Below the pieces are notes generated by a model, which was not told where the DNA came from, made no database searches, and saw only the letters and a list, made by a program, of their open reading frames with translations. From assembly GCA_022592445.1 (NCBI GenBank), contig JABYQR010000034.1:1-64000 (forward strand): a stretch of 64,000 bases of DNA, in the 5' to 3' direction. Source of the DNA: Cytidiella melzeri. Taxonomy: Eukaryota > Basidiomycota > Agaricomycetes > Polyporales > Irpicaceae. The translations under genes were made by a program, and so were the position numbers. Numbering within the stretch: the stretch's first letter is position 1; each line of letters opens with the position of its first letter. Below are positions 31,029 through 41,377 of this stretch, one piece after another.

Positions 31029-33129
31029 TCAGTGCTCTTGAGGTCGCATCATGTGTGCCATTGCGCGTTGCGAGACAGTCACGTAGGCTCCGCCGACCTC
31101 CTCGTCATTAAGACCAGGAGGAACAGAAGGCGTAGTCGTCGTGGAGGGCAGCTCGCTCAGCGTGTCGTCGTCGTCGTACAGGTCAATGTTCAAGGCCAGG
31201 AATCGCGGTGTCTTGATGAACTATTGGGAGATGGAGATGTGAGCGGAATTTCTCATGAATACAACAACCATGCTTACCTTCGGTACAGAGTCCGTGGCCA
31301 TTAGCCTAAAGACATGCGTCTGAATACGTTCGTACAGGCGGATCATAGCCTGCAACTGGGTCGCGTTAAATCCGTTCGCTTGCTCGAGCTCCACGCGGCC
31401 CTGGAATGCCTTGCCAGTGAGTCCGGTGATGAGATCGCTGACGTACACCGAAAGCTCGCTTCGTAACCCGTGGTCAATGTTCAGCTCACACTGACTTGAC
31501 GGGGCCAAGTAGGTGTTGTAAATGCCTACGGCGGTTTGCACCAGAGCTTCGTGGTGTCGCTCCATGGCGGCTTGCCCAGGAGTGACCTTCCCGCGACCAC
31601 TCGGAGCAGCTACAGCACTGGAGGTGATGTTGAACTTGCGCTTGAAGTCCTGAACGTCCAGATAGAACGACAAGTTCTCCTCACAATAGTTCTGACGAAG
31701 GTATTCGCGGAACAGCTGGCGCAACCGCGGCTCATCGATAATGTGTTTCAGGCGCTCCGTGTTGTTCTCTCTCCGCGACCGCCTATCTCCCTCCTGAAGG
31801 TTTTTCTCCGTCATCGAAATACGGCGGTGAAGCTTGGAATCAGGTGCCGCCTTAGCGTCTCCGGAACCATCTTTAGTCGAAACGTCGTCTGACGAACGCG
31901 CAACGGTAGACAGGGCCGTGGTAGAACTGCTTGGAGATTCGCGATGGTCGCCTTGATGATCCCAGCGGGCCAATCTCCTACCTTCATCTGTAATCTTGTA
32001 TATCGCTTTGTTCGTGCAGCGGAACTCGCCATGTTGCTACGGAAAATGTTGGTGAGAATAGCTACGTAGCAAAGATGGATAACGTACTGCGATTGTCGAA
32101 TTTGGGCCGCCAGGCGCACCACGTACGGTGAAAATGATCGCCGAATCGTTGTTTCGCCTCTTGTCGCTGACCAAGGTAATCAAACCGTAGCGAACGAATT
32201 GCGCAGCCATCTCTGCGGCCTCCTCCCTTCCGATGACGGACGTGAAGTCGCACAGCCACTCCAAACCAGACACAGCTGAGAAGCAGTATTTGTGCGTGCT
32301 ACCGGCCCTGCCCACTGTTCCCTTCTCGACAACGTCCATCAGAGCGACTCCATTCGAGCGTTCGTTGTACTTGTCGAACACGTTGAGGCTGTCGAAGTTA
32401 ACGGGCGGATAGTTCGGCTGACGCCCGACAAAACGACGGAAGACAGCCGTGACGACGCCAGACGATACAATGATCTCGTCGTCCGCAGACCGCCGCTCGA
32501 GATGAAGTAGCTTCATGCAGATGGGCTGCGTCTGGAAAACACGTACGAGGTCATCATCACCGCTCATACAGTTTTTGCTCATAAACCTCTCCAGCACGTG
32601 AAGGCCTTTGGGTGTCAGGCTGTACACGCCTCTCTCCTTGAACAAGCTAGATCCAGGATCAGCCAGATTCTCTATCAGTCGTGCGTCCATGAAGTGCTGG
32701 CACATTGCCTTGGCCATCTCTCTCGACATAGAGAACGTGGTGGTGGTCGTCGTTGTCACTATCCTGGTGGGTTCTCGAGGATCCGGTCCGCGATTGGATT
32801 GTGAAAACTTGAGGTGGTTCAGGTTACGTGCAGCATCGTCGCTGGAATAAGAGGTGCGTTCGGATACGAGCCACAGGTACAGAAGCGGGGGGACACTCAC
32901 GTCAAGAATGAATTAGGAAAATTACGGAAAAATTGCCTGTTCGTCTGCAGAGTCATTGTCGTGATCAAGGTAGCAAAAAGATCCAGAGTGTCCTGCGGTT
33001 GTGGAGTTAGAACAAAAAAGTGGAGGAAAGAGGATGATTGCACACCTTGAGGAAAGGTCGCCCTCGCTTGGTCGTCTTCATCAGGTGCGATGCCCCTGCT
33101 CCTCCTGCACCTCCATCTTGGTGAGCCAT
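31029..33129 (-). CDS. DEP-RGS regulator of heterotrimeric G-protein signalling (FlbA/Sst2 type), 5 exons
   Basis: Model complement(join(31029..31220, 31278..32036, 32088..32841, 32901..32992, 33046..33129)) gives 626 aa. The N-terminus begins MKTTKRGRPFLKDTLDLF-like sequence typical of FlbA. Two DEP-type winged-helix regions fill about residues 75-335, the second including GEFRCTNKAIYKIT. A Ser/Asp-rich linker precedes the RGS domain (about 405-575) with LRQLFREYLRQNYCEENL. RGS proteins speed GTP hydrolysis by G-alpha subunits. In fungi this type limits pheromone or nutrient signalling and controls development. The DEP domains usually tether it to the receptor at the plasma membrane. Confidence 0.94.
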
Positions 33130-33304
33130 GGGTAGTATACCAGCAGAGAGCCTGAGTGAAGGAAATAATGCGAGTGAGAGGCGGAAATTAGGAAAAAGAG
33201 AATGGATAGGTGGTGTACGAGAGGAAGAACAGGCACGGCAAAGAAGACGTGAGCATCTTACTATGACTCTGTACCATGTCAAACTAATACCACACATTGT
33301 TTAG

Positions 33305-34359
33305 GATCCTGCAGGTGTGCAGGCGCTTTTAGACCAGCTACGGTCATCTCAGGCGTGGCAGCAAACAATCACTGGCACTGCTGCATCAACACCTGGTGGT
33401 ATGCTGGCGACACATCGTCGATATTACAACATACCATATGATTACCTATTCAGGCCTAGAACAACCATATACAGTCCCGCAGGAAACTAATACCCATCCT
33501 GCAGACGGTAGCACAACCTCGGCCACTGTTGCCTCGCTGCTATCGCAACTGCAGGCTGCGTCATCGCACACGCCAGTGCAGTGCATCCAAGACTCCTACA
33601 CAGCCGTCGGAGGGACTTCAACATTCGTCGAAACTCCAGTCCTCCCCTCGCTATTACTTCCGGCATCGCGTGCTGCAGATCTCCGCTCCTGTACATTCCA
33701 ACAGGCACTTCCACACATCTCCCATCTTTCTCAGGACGTTTACGTTGTGGACCAAATACGCAATGTGAGTCACCTTTCGGGCAGTTCTCTCCGGTGATCA
33801 AACCGGGCGGAAATTTCAGATCAAGCAGGAGCAAGCACGGTTGGAAAGCCGTCTATGGGCAGACAGGGAGGCGATACAGCGGAAGCACGAAGAGCGAGTA
33901 CAACGCGCACGGAAAAAGTGAGGATCCTGCGTAAATCGCGACATCCTTCCAATGCTTCAAGTGCTAATCTGCACTCTTGTGCTGGCAGGGCGAACCTGAT
34001 TGGCGCGGAGCTGACCCAGTTTGAGGCAAACGTACGTTTTTCTGTGATCTCATAAAGTGTTCATTTTCGGACGGTGCCTCAGCTGATATGTGGGCTCGGA
34101 CAAGCAGAGCATGACCGATAGTTTCAGGCGAGAACTACAGAGGTTTGACGCGGAACGCGTCCTTCCTGCGTGGGATGGTCTTGTAGCAAGGCAGCAAACC
34201 ACGCTGGAATCCCTTGGGGTTCCTACCATGTATCCTTCCGCTTCCTCGGAGGAAATACAAGTACGGTTCATATTGTGACCCAGTGCGCACGAAGGCTGAC
34301 ACGAGCTCTCTTAGAAGCAGCAAAGAGTTCTCCGAGTTCTGGAAAGTGCCATCGAGTGA
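33305..34359 (+). CDS. Orphan coiled-coil protein, 6 or more exons, start not resolved
   Basis: The model join(33305..33398, 33454..33764, 33820..33917, 33989..34031, 34108..34260, 34315..34359) keeps one frame over 247 residues and ends at TGA. The first half has Gln/Ser-rich segments (QALLDQL, SLLSQLQ). The second half is a charged coiled coil with many Glu, Arg and Gln residues and the phrases NLIGAELTQFEAN and RELQRFDAERVLPAW. I recognise no domain. The first listed exon follows a TTTAG acceptor, so at least one upstream exon with the start codon is missing. A candidate uses the ATG at 33128 and a later acceptor at 33314, but that ATG overlaps the start codon of the RGS gene on the other strand. 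Confidence 0.65.
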
Positions 34360-34985
34360 GCGTGTACTGTATGTGGTGCCCCAATTTTTGTTGCACCCAT
34401 GTCTCGGATGTGAGTGTACTGCGTAGGGTTGTGATCGCCATCGACGCCGCCTGCATCACAGTTCACCGCATTATACGTGTTATTGAGGGCGATGAAATCA
34501 ATGTCGATCATTTCATTGCCTCCCGCGAGCCTGCTAGTGCTGTTTCCGACAAAGACGGTGTTTGCTGCGTTTACGCCATTGTCATACCGCCTCGAGTGTT
34601 CGGAGAACGAGCCCGTCGGCTAATATTACGTACCCTCAGTCTGCCGTTAAATTTTCAGGAAAAGCTGAGGACAAGTACTGTACTGACCCCAGAGTCAATG
34701 TCTGCGAACGATATTGACAATGAGCTAGCCAGCTTTGTGCTCTCTAACGCGGAGGCAGATTTAGTCTTATTGTGAGCTGTGATCGAGGAGAGCGTACTTG
34801 ACCGTTTAGAGTGAGGGGCCGAGAGTAACTTAGACGCGGTCTCAGGTCGAACGGGACCACTCGGTCAGCGAACTGACTTTATGCAGCCCTGAATGTGCTA
34901 TTCTGCTCTTTGGCATCGACCTCCCATGCTCCCTCCTCCTGCGTGCTCTTGCCGTTAGCTCTCTGTGTCCAGTCGTGTCTCCTCC
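34360..34985. other. Spacer with an unsupported open frame
   Basis: A plus-strand frame runs open from about 34434 to 34775 but shows no motif and no consistent exon pattern. I treat the stretch as 3' UTR plus promoter. Confidence 0.4.
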
Positions 34986-36949
34986 ATGCCGTATGTGGAC
35001 ATCGTCTCAAAAGACGACTATGTGTCGCTGTGGTACAAGACCAATACGTGCAACAACAACATCGGCATATTCGACCCAGCAAAGCCCACTCTCGTTCTAC
35101 TACATCCATGCGGCCTAGATTCCTCTTGGATGCAACCACAGGCGGAGGACCCCCGTCTCTTCAACTCGTACAACATGATCATGTTCGACATGCGAATATC
35201 AGGACTGTCAGAGACGCGGTACACTGGCAAATACGACCTCTGGGTGGCTGCAGCCGACTTGGCCCAAGCCTTTTATCACCTACGTCTCCCACCTTCACAC
35301 CTATTCGCAACGGACGTCTTTACTGGGGCCGTCATGCGCTTCGCTGCCTTGTGAGTGCTTCGTGAACCCAAGTCCGTAACATTCGGCTTACGAAGTCAAC
35401 AAACCTACAGGTTCCCTGAACTTTGCCTAAGCTTAACTCTGGCAAATGTCACAAATCCGACACCGTGCGTACTTCAGCAAAGACTCTGTATCCCGCTCAC
35501 CTGAATGCAAACAGATACGTAGTAGAACAGGTGGAGGAATTGAACAATCTCTGGGCCCGAGCGCCAGATCTGGAGACTTTCGAACATGTGTGCAAGGAGA
35601 TGCTTAAGCTTTATGGTGGACCTGTGAGTCGCAGACTTACCTCTCAGGAAATGTCTCTGCTAATGAAGGAGCAGCACGCACATCCAGATTTACAAGACGA
35701 GGTGCGTTGGATGCGCAAGTAACCTATGATGCTTGCTCATGCACACTCGTCACTAAGATCGTAGCGTACTGGGAAGCGTACTTTCCCCCATTCCGACGCG
35801 TAAGGTCCAAGATGCAAACAAACGCTATCATAAATGTCTGTCCCATGCTCTGCCATTCACGTCCATTTTCTAACGGATAGTAGGCAGTGCCGTTGACTTC
35901 AACCGAGTTAGCTGCAATAACTGCACCTACCCTGATCATCCAAGTCAGAGTATCTTAGTGTTAATTGTAGAGTGTCGCTGACACAGCATACACCCTGCAG
36001 GCAGACGATAACCAGACGCACAGTATGGCATGGGCAGAGCAGCTCTCACAGGACATGTCAAACGTTCAGAACGGCGCTACAATCTTCCGAGTGAAAAGTA
36101 GGATTGTCCATTACATGCGCGGTTTACCTAGTTTACACATCATACTACAGCGACGGCTGGCTACATCTCAATCATCGGTGCCTCTATCGTCAATCAAGTC
36201 CTTTGCAAATTTCTCAGTCGTTTGCCTCGATCAGAAACGCCCTCCAAGCTGCTCCCCGTCAAGGAGCGTTTGGTTGATTTCATGGGCCGAGGACTTGCTC
36301 GATTGGCAGAGCTCAAGGACAAGGCGGATTTATTCCTGCGCGACCCATGTTCGCCACTATCCTTCTCCTGCATGTCGGCTGAAGAGGAGAAGCGACAAAT
36401 GGACGGCATCATTGAATTTGCTAAAGACGCGCGCAAAGCGTTCTCTCCGCTTGGCATAGACGGTCGCCCCATGAGAAAGTCAGTCGCACATGTTCATTAC
36501 CTAGTCTTTTCGAAGGCGCAGCTGTGAACTCATAAACTATCGTTCGGTTTGTAGGTTCTCCGAGCGTCATGACCACGGCCATTGGTTGAATACGGGCCAC
36601 GACGGGTACACGAGAACGGGTATGAGCTCATTTTCAACACGTTTGACAACCTCCCCTCCCTTTGTTTCCTGAAACTTGTTTTCCCCTTTCAGATTTCAAG
36701 AAAGATCCAGAAGTGGAGAGGAAGAAGCGTTTCAAGGCCGCGGAACGCAAACTACAACCCGACACCGGCGGTCGGACGTCTCCCACAAGCACATCCACCG
36801 AGGATCTAAGCTTGCCTGAGCTGCAGATCACTCGACGGAGACAGAAGAACGGGGTCAGCGTCTCTGCCGTGGACAAGCAGAGTGTCAGGGGTGCCATGGG
36901 CAAGGTCGTCTCGATCTCAAATGGCGGCGTGTTACCACGGATCATGTAA
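34986..36949 (+). CDS. Alpha/beta-hydrolase-fold protein with degenerate nucleophile elbow, 9 exons
   Basis: Model join(34986..35350, 35411..35464, 35515..35701, 35758..35799, 35884..35943, 36001..36097, 36151..36478, 36555..36619, 36693..36949) gives 484 aa. The fold is shown by PTLVLLHPCGLDSSW (oxyanion region), a FDMRISGLS loop, and APTLIIQADDN (the acid strand). Where GxSxG is expected after the helix DLAQAFYHLRLPP, the sequence reads FATDVFTGAV, with no Ser, Cys or Asp in the usual nucleophile position. About 220 residues follow the fold: a charged Lys/Arg-rich region and a Ser/Thr-rich tail. It could be a non-enzymatic or altered member of the fold. The fold call is fairly safe; the function is unknown. 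Confidence 0.78.
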
Positions 36950-37541
36950 TCTGAGCTGCTTGCTTGAAGACGTCCTTCCAATGATTCGGCAGTTTTAAAT
37001 CGAGCCTGTCTCTCTTCTGGATAAGTATCATCCATCCGTGTTCCATCATTCGTCCTCCGTCCCATCTTATGATTAATGACTGATTTTATTAGCCGCGGTA
37101 TCTGTACAGTTCTTCATCTAGTGTTTGTTGTTTGTTGTGGATTTCACACTCTTCTTTACATATACTTTCCCTGTAGCGGCGTCCTGCTCCCCGTGGAGAA
37201 CGCCCTGCTGTAGTTACTAGAATACTGGGTTTTGGATTATATGCTTTCGTCTTTTCTCTTTCGACCACAAGCCTCGAAATCGTACATATCACATTATTGC
37301 TTTTGCTTCCCCAAAAATCTATCTAGCCAACATTTCTATCGAGAACATGGTGTGGACCGTAAAAAACAACTTCCTTCTATCATCCAGGGCGAGCGCGGAC
37401 TGCACTGAGTATGTAGTCCGAGGAAGCGCATCGTTCCGCACGCCAGGACTTATGTGTACAAACAGAATTTACGGTATGAAAGAAGTTGGAAAAGACGAAC
37501 CAGACATAGACCGGCGCATTCGTGCGCCCGGCGAGAGAGGT
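36950..37541. other. Convergent intergenic region
   Basis: About 590 bp between two converging genes. It contains short direct repeats of TTTGTTG but no gene signal. Confidence 0.5.
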
Positions 37542-39188
37542 TTACAGGCTACCCTCCGCAATCTTTGCCTTGTAGTAGCGGACCATCTCCTCGAGACCCA
37601 TTCGAACGGTCCAGCGGGGCTGCCACTGAAGCGTTTCCTTAGCCCTCGTAGTGTCCGGTCGCCTCTTTTGAGGATCATCGGTGGGCATGGGGTTGTTATA
37701 AATGATGTTCACGCGACGAGGTTCAACTCCATCCTCTCTCTGCACCTTCTCTACCACCTCACGAACAAGCTCCGCGAATTCACCAATGGTGAATTCGTCG
37801 CCGTTGCCGATGTTTACTGGACGAGTTTCGCTCGAGTTCATGAGAGCGATCAAGCCGTCAATGAGATCGTGGATGTACTGGAAGGACCGCGTCTGTTTAC
37901 CGTCGCCATATACAGTCATATCTTCTCCGCGAAGCGCCTGGACGATGAAGTTAGAGACGACGCGTCCGTCGAACGGATTCACTATGAGTAGATGACAAGT
38001 GTAGATGTTTGATCATTAGCGGTTGATCCCTAGTGGCGGCAATCGACTTACTGCGAGGACCTGCAATAAGTGAAAGGTAAGGGATGAATAGTCTGGTTTT
38101 GGGATGATCAGCATGGGTTACTGACCGTATGTGTTGAAGATACGTGCTACACGGACATCGACGTTGTCCTGACGATGGAAGCCGTACGTCAAGGTCTCGG
38201 CAACACGTTTACCTTCGTCATAGCAAGCTCGAGGTCCGATAGGGTTGACATGTCCCCAACTGGTGTCGGTTCAGTAATGTCTAATTTTAGAAAAATATCA
38301 GAGACATACTAGTCTTCGGGTTGAGGATGAACCTCAGGATCGCCGTAAACCTCTGTGTGAATTGTACGTTTGCGAAGGCGTTATATGATGTATGTAATTG
38401 TCATACCAGATGTACTCGTGATCAAGAAGCGAGCTTTGGTGCGCTTAGCCAAACCAAGCATGTTGAGCGTGCCCATGAACGAAGTTTTGATAGTTTTCAC
38501 AGCGTTGAATTGATAGTGAGGCGGGGACGCAGGGCACGCCAGATGGTAAATCTCTTCAAGTATATTTGAGAACCAGAGCAAGACACTGATAAAACACGAT
38601 GCTCACGATCACACTCAATCATGAACGGCTCGACAACGTCGTGGCGGACCATCTCGAAGTTCGGGTGACCGACCCAATGACTGACAGTAGTCTTCGAGCC
38701 GGTGAAGAAATTATCGAGGACGGTCACCTCATGGCCGAGAATCATGAGGCGATCTACGAGGTGAGAGCCGACGAATCCAGCCCCTCCAGTTACCAGAATA
38801 CGCTTGCGCTGAGGAGCAGGCAAGAGCTTCACAGGCGGGAAGCGGGACAACGTGGTGTACGAAATTGACCCAGTGTCTGGATGGAAGATAGACTTGGACA
38901 AATAATCCGTCGAGTCGTCTTCTCCGTCAAGATTCTTTAAAGAGGAGGTGGACGTGCTGGTCTTGACGTAGTGCGCCCTCAGGTACAGCGAGCGGAGGAC
39001 ATCGAGAGGAACTTCGCAGTCGAAACCAAAACGGTTGAAACCAACTGTGGATATCGTTTTGCCTTCCTTGTCGAGCGTATGAATCTGTATGCGTTCGCAT
39101 CAGCACTGTGGTTAACAAGTCACTGCGACTTCCTCGGCAGTCTCAGACGACAGAATAAACGCGCTAGACTGACCTCTGAGGAAGACAT
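37542..39188 (-). CDS. UXS1: UDP-glucuronate decarboxylase (UDP-xylose synthase), 7 exons incl. a 9 nt microexon
   Basis: Model complement(join(37542..37981, 38052..38060, 38126..38259, 38310..38352, 38407..38553, 38607..39084, 39174..39188)) gives 421 aa. It is an extended short-chain dehydrogenase with the NAD motif [11 protein letters not shown] near residue 100. [10 protein letters not shown] and the catalytic Tyr241/Lys245 of YDEGK are present, as are NTYGPRMNPFDGRV and [10 protein letters not shown]. The enzyme converts UDP-glucuronate to UDP-xylose for cell-wall or capsule glycans. The exon at 38052-38060 is 9 nt and supplies the GPR of the YGPRM motif. The first exon (five residues) is the least certain; the long N-terminal extension could be a membrane or targeting region. 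Confidence 0.95.
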
Positions 39189-39433
39189 TGCTGCGACAGT
39201 TCTGCTCTTGCGGAGAGAGAGGGAGATAATGGGGGGAGGAAAGAAACAGGACGTGAAGGTCTCCGTGCAGTAATATAGTTCTCAATGGAGCGCCCATCCA
39301 GACAGGTCGGATGGATGTCCGCGGGTTTTCCCGGGCCAATCAGAACTTAGATTAGCAGAAAATCTATCAGGCGTCTACGATTAGCAGCTTTCTCGACGGC
39401 CAACTCTCACCTCTTGAGAAAAAGACCGGCGAC

Positions 39434-41201
39434 ATGCCTCGAGCCACCAAACCAACAGGGAAGACCAGACACGATCCCCTCCATGTTCAGCTCGACGAGG
39501 ACGAAGTTGAAGCGAAATATGGCAGAGTCTCAAAACCTGGAAAGCGGAGGAAGCGAGCAGACGAAGACGCAGACGACGCAGGGGAAGTGAGATAGCATCT
39601 GCTGGTTTCTGTCAGTTGGTTGCTCACCTCAGGTGTTTAGGTAATTTTAGACTCCAAGACGTCGAGGAAGATTTTCGAGCTCGCTAGGGATCAGCAAGAA
39701 GAACTAAACGAAGGCGAAGATGAAGGAGAGGACGAAGACGAGGATAGTCGTGCAACTTTCTCAATACCTCGTGGTGAACCTATGCTTGATGACGACGAAG
39801 ACGACTTGGGTGGCTACGATGAGGATGAACAGGAAGAGGTTGAAGAGATCGTACGTTCTGCCTCTCTAATTTTGACTAGTCAGCTAAGCATGTTATAGGA
39901 AGTAGATGAGGGTGATATGAAAACTCTGGATGCGCTATTACCCGCGAATGCCGGTGAACGTAAGACGCTAGCGGACATAATATTCTCAAAGCTTGAGAGT
40001 GCCGAGAGAGAAGGGACGACGGTGATACAGAAGACGCACCGAGGTACAATATGTACTCTGTCTAGTTACTTTACTAGTAATACTCACGCAGTGATCTGTG
40101 TAGACCCCGGCGAAGCGCCGGATCCTGCTGCGGGTATCAATCCGAAAGTAGTAGAGATGTATGCCAAGTAAGTCCGAATCTTACATGTTGCTATTCCTTA
40201 ATTCTTATAAGAGTGAGTCTTTAGAGTTGGAGCTGTGTTATCGAGGTACAAAGCTGGGCCTCTTCCAAAACCCTTCAAGATTATACCATCTCTGCCGGCA
40301 TGGGCGCGCATGCTTGCGCTTACTCAACCCGAAAACTGGTCGCCTCAAGCATGCCATGCTGCTACTCGCATGTTTGTCTCGCAGATGAAACCCACCCAAG
40401 CACGAGTATTTCTCGAGGGTGTTTTGCTTGATGCCATTCGTGAAGATATACGACTAACGAAAGACGGTGTTCGAAAGCATAAAAACAACAGGAAACTAAA
40501 TGTGCATTACTACGAGAGTCTCAAGAGGGCACTCTACAAGCCTGCTGCGTTCTTCAAGGGCATCATTTTTCCTCTCTTACAAGTTGAGTAATCTCACTGT
40601 GGTTGACGAAGGCTTGCTGACGTGCCACCCAAGAACGGCTGCACGCTTCAGGAGGCGGCAATCGTCGCTTCCGTATTGGCGAAGGTCAAGGTACCTTTAC
40701 TTCACTCTGCTGCAGCGTTGATTCGTCTCGCCGAAATGGACTACTCAGGTGACACTTTCTACCTTCGACGCTGACATGTAAAACTAAATTCCCTCAAGGG
40801 CCGAACTCTCTCTTCATCCGCATTCTTCTCGACAAAAAGCACGCGTTGCCTTATAAAGTGGTGGATGCCCTCGTCTTCCACTTCATTCGACTCTCGAACA
40901 CGTACAAGGCAAAGCTGGGCGAGTCAGAAAAGCTTCCTGTGCTTTGGCACCAAAGTCTTCTCGTATTTTGCCAGAGGTCTGTTCTAATGCAATAGTCAAT
41001 TTCAGAATGAATGATCTAACCTCCGGTATGACTGGTAGATACGCTTCTGATCTTACACCAGATCAAAAGGACGCTCTTCTGGATGTTGTACGTGCCAACC
41101 CGCACCCTCAAATCAGTCCCGAAATTCGCAGAGAACTCGTTATTTCCGTGGTGAGAGGAGCACCGAGACCTGATGCCGATGGCGATATTAATATGGACTA
41201 G
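39434..41201 (+). CDS. ENP1: Bystin, 40S ribosome assembly factor, 8 exons
   Basis: Model join(39434..39586, 39641..39850, 39899..40043, 40104..40167, 40225..40582, 40634..40748, 40799..40976, 41039..41201) gives 461 aa. The N-terminus is basic and then strongly acidic (about residues 80-135). The bystin core follows with [77 protein letters not shown] and [16 protein letters not shown]. Bystin/Enp1 binds late nuclear 40S precursors and is needed for 18S rRNA processing and export. Convergent with NOP9, which acts in the same pathway; the stop codons are 176 bp apart. Confidence 0.96.
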
Positions 41202-41377
41202 GTTCCAAGTGCCTCATTCCATCTGTATTTGACACTCTTTGTAGCTTATCGGAATACCTTACGCATACGTTGGTTTCATGTAGCGGTGAAGATTAATAGT
41301 TTGTTCACACACCAGATAGACGTATATGTTAATGAAATAAGACAAGGTACAGAGGTCTGGACTTGTAAGATGGCTAG

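Noticed and set aside
34434..34775. Open plus-strand frame downstream of the orphan coiled-coil gene
   Set aside because: It has no start or splice support and no recognisable motif, so it is reported only as part of a spacer.
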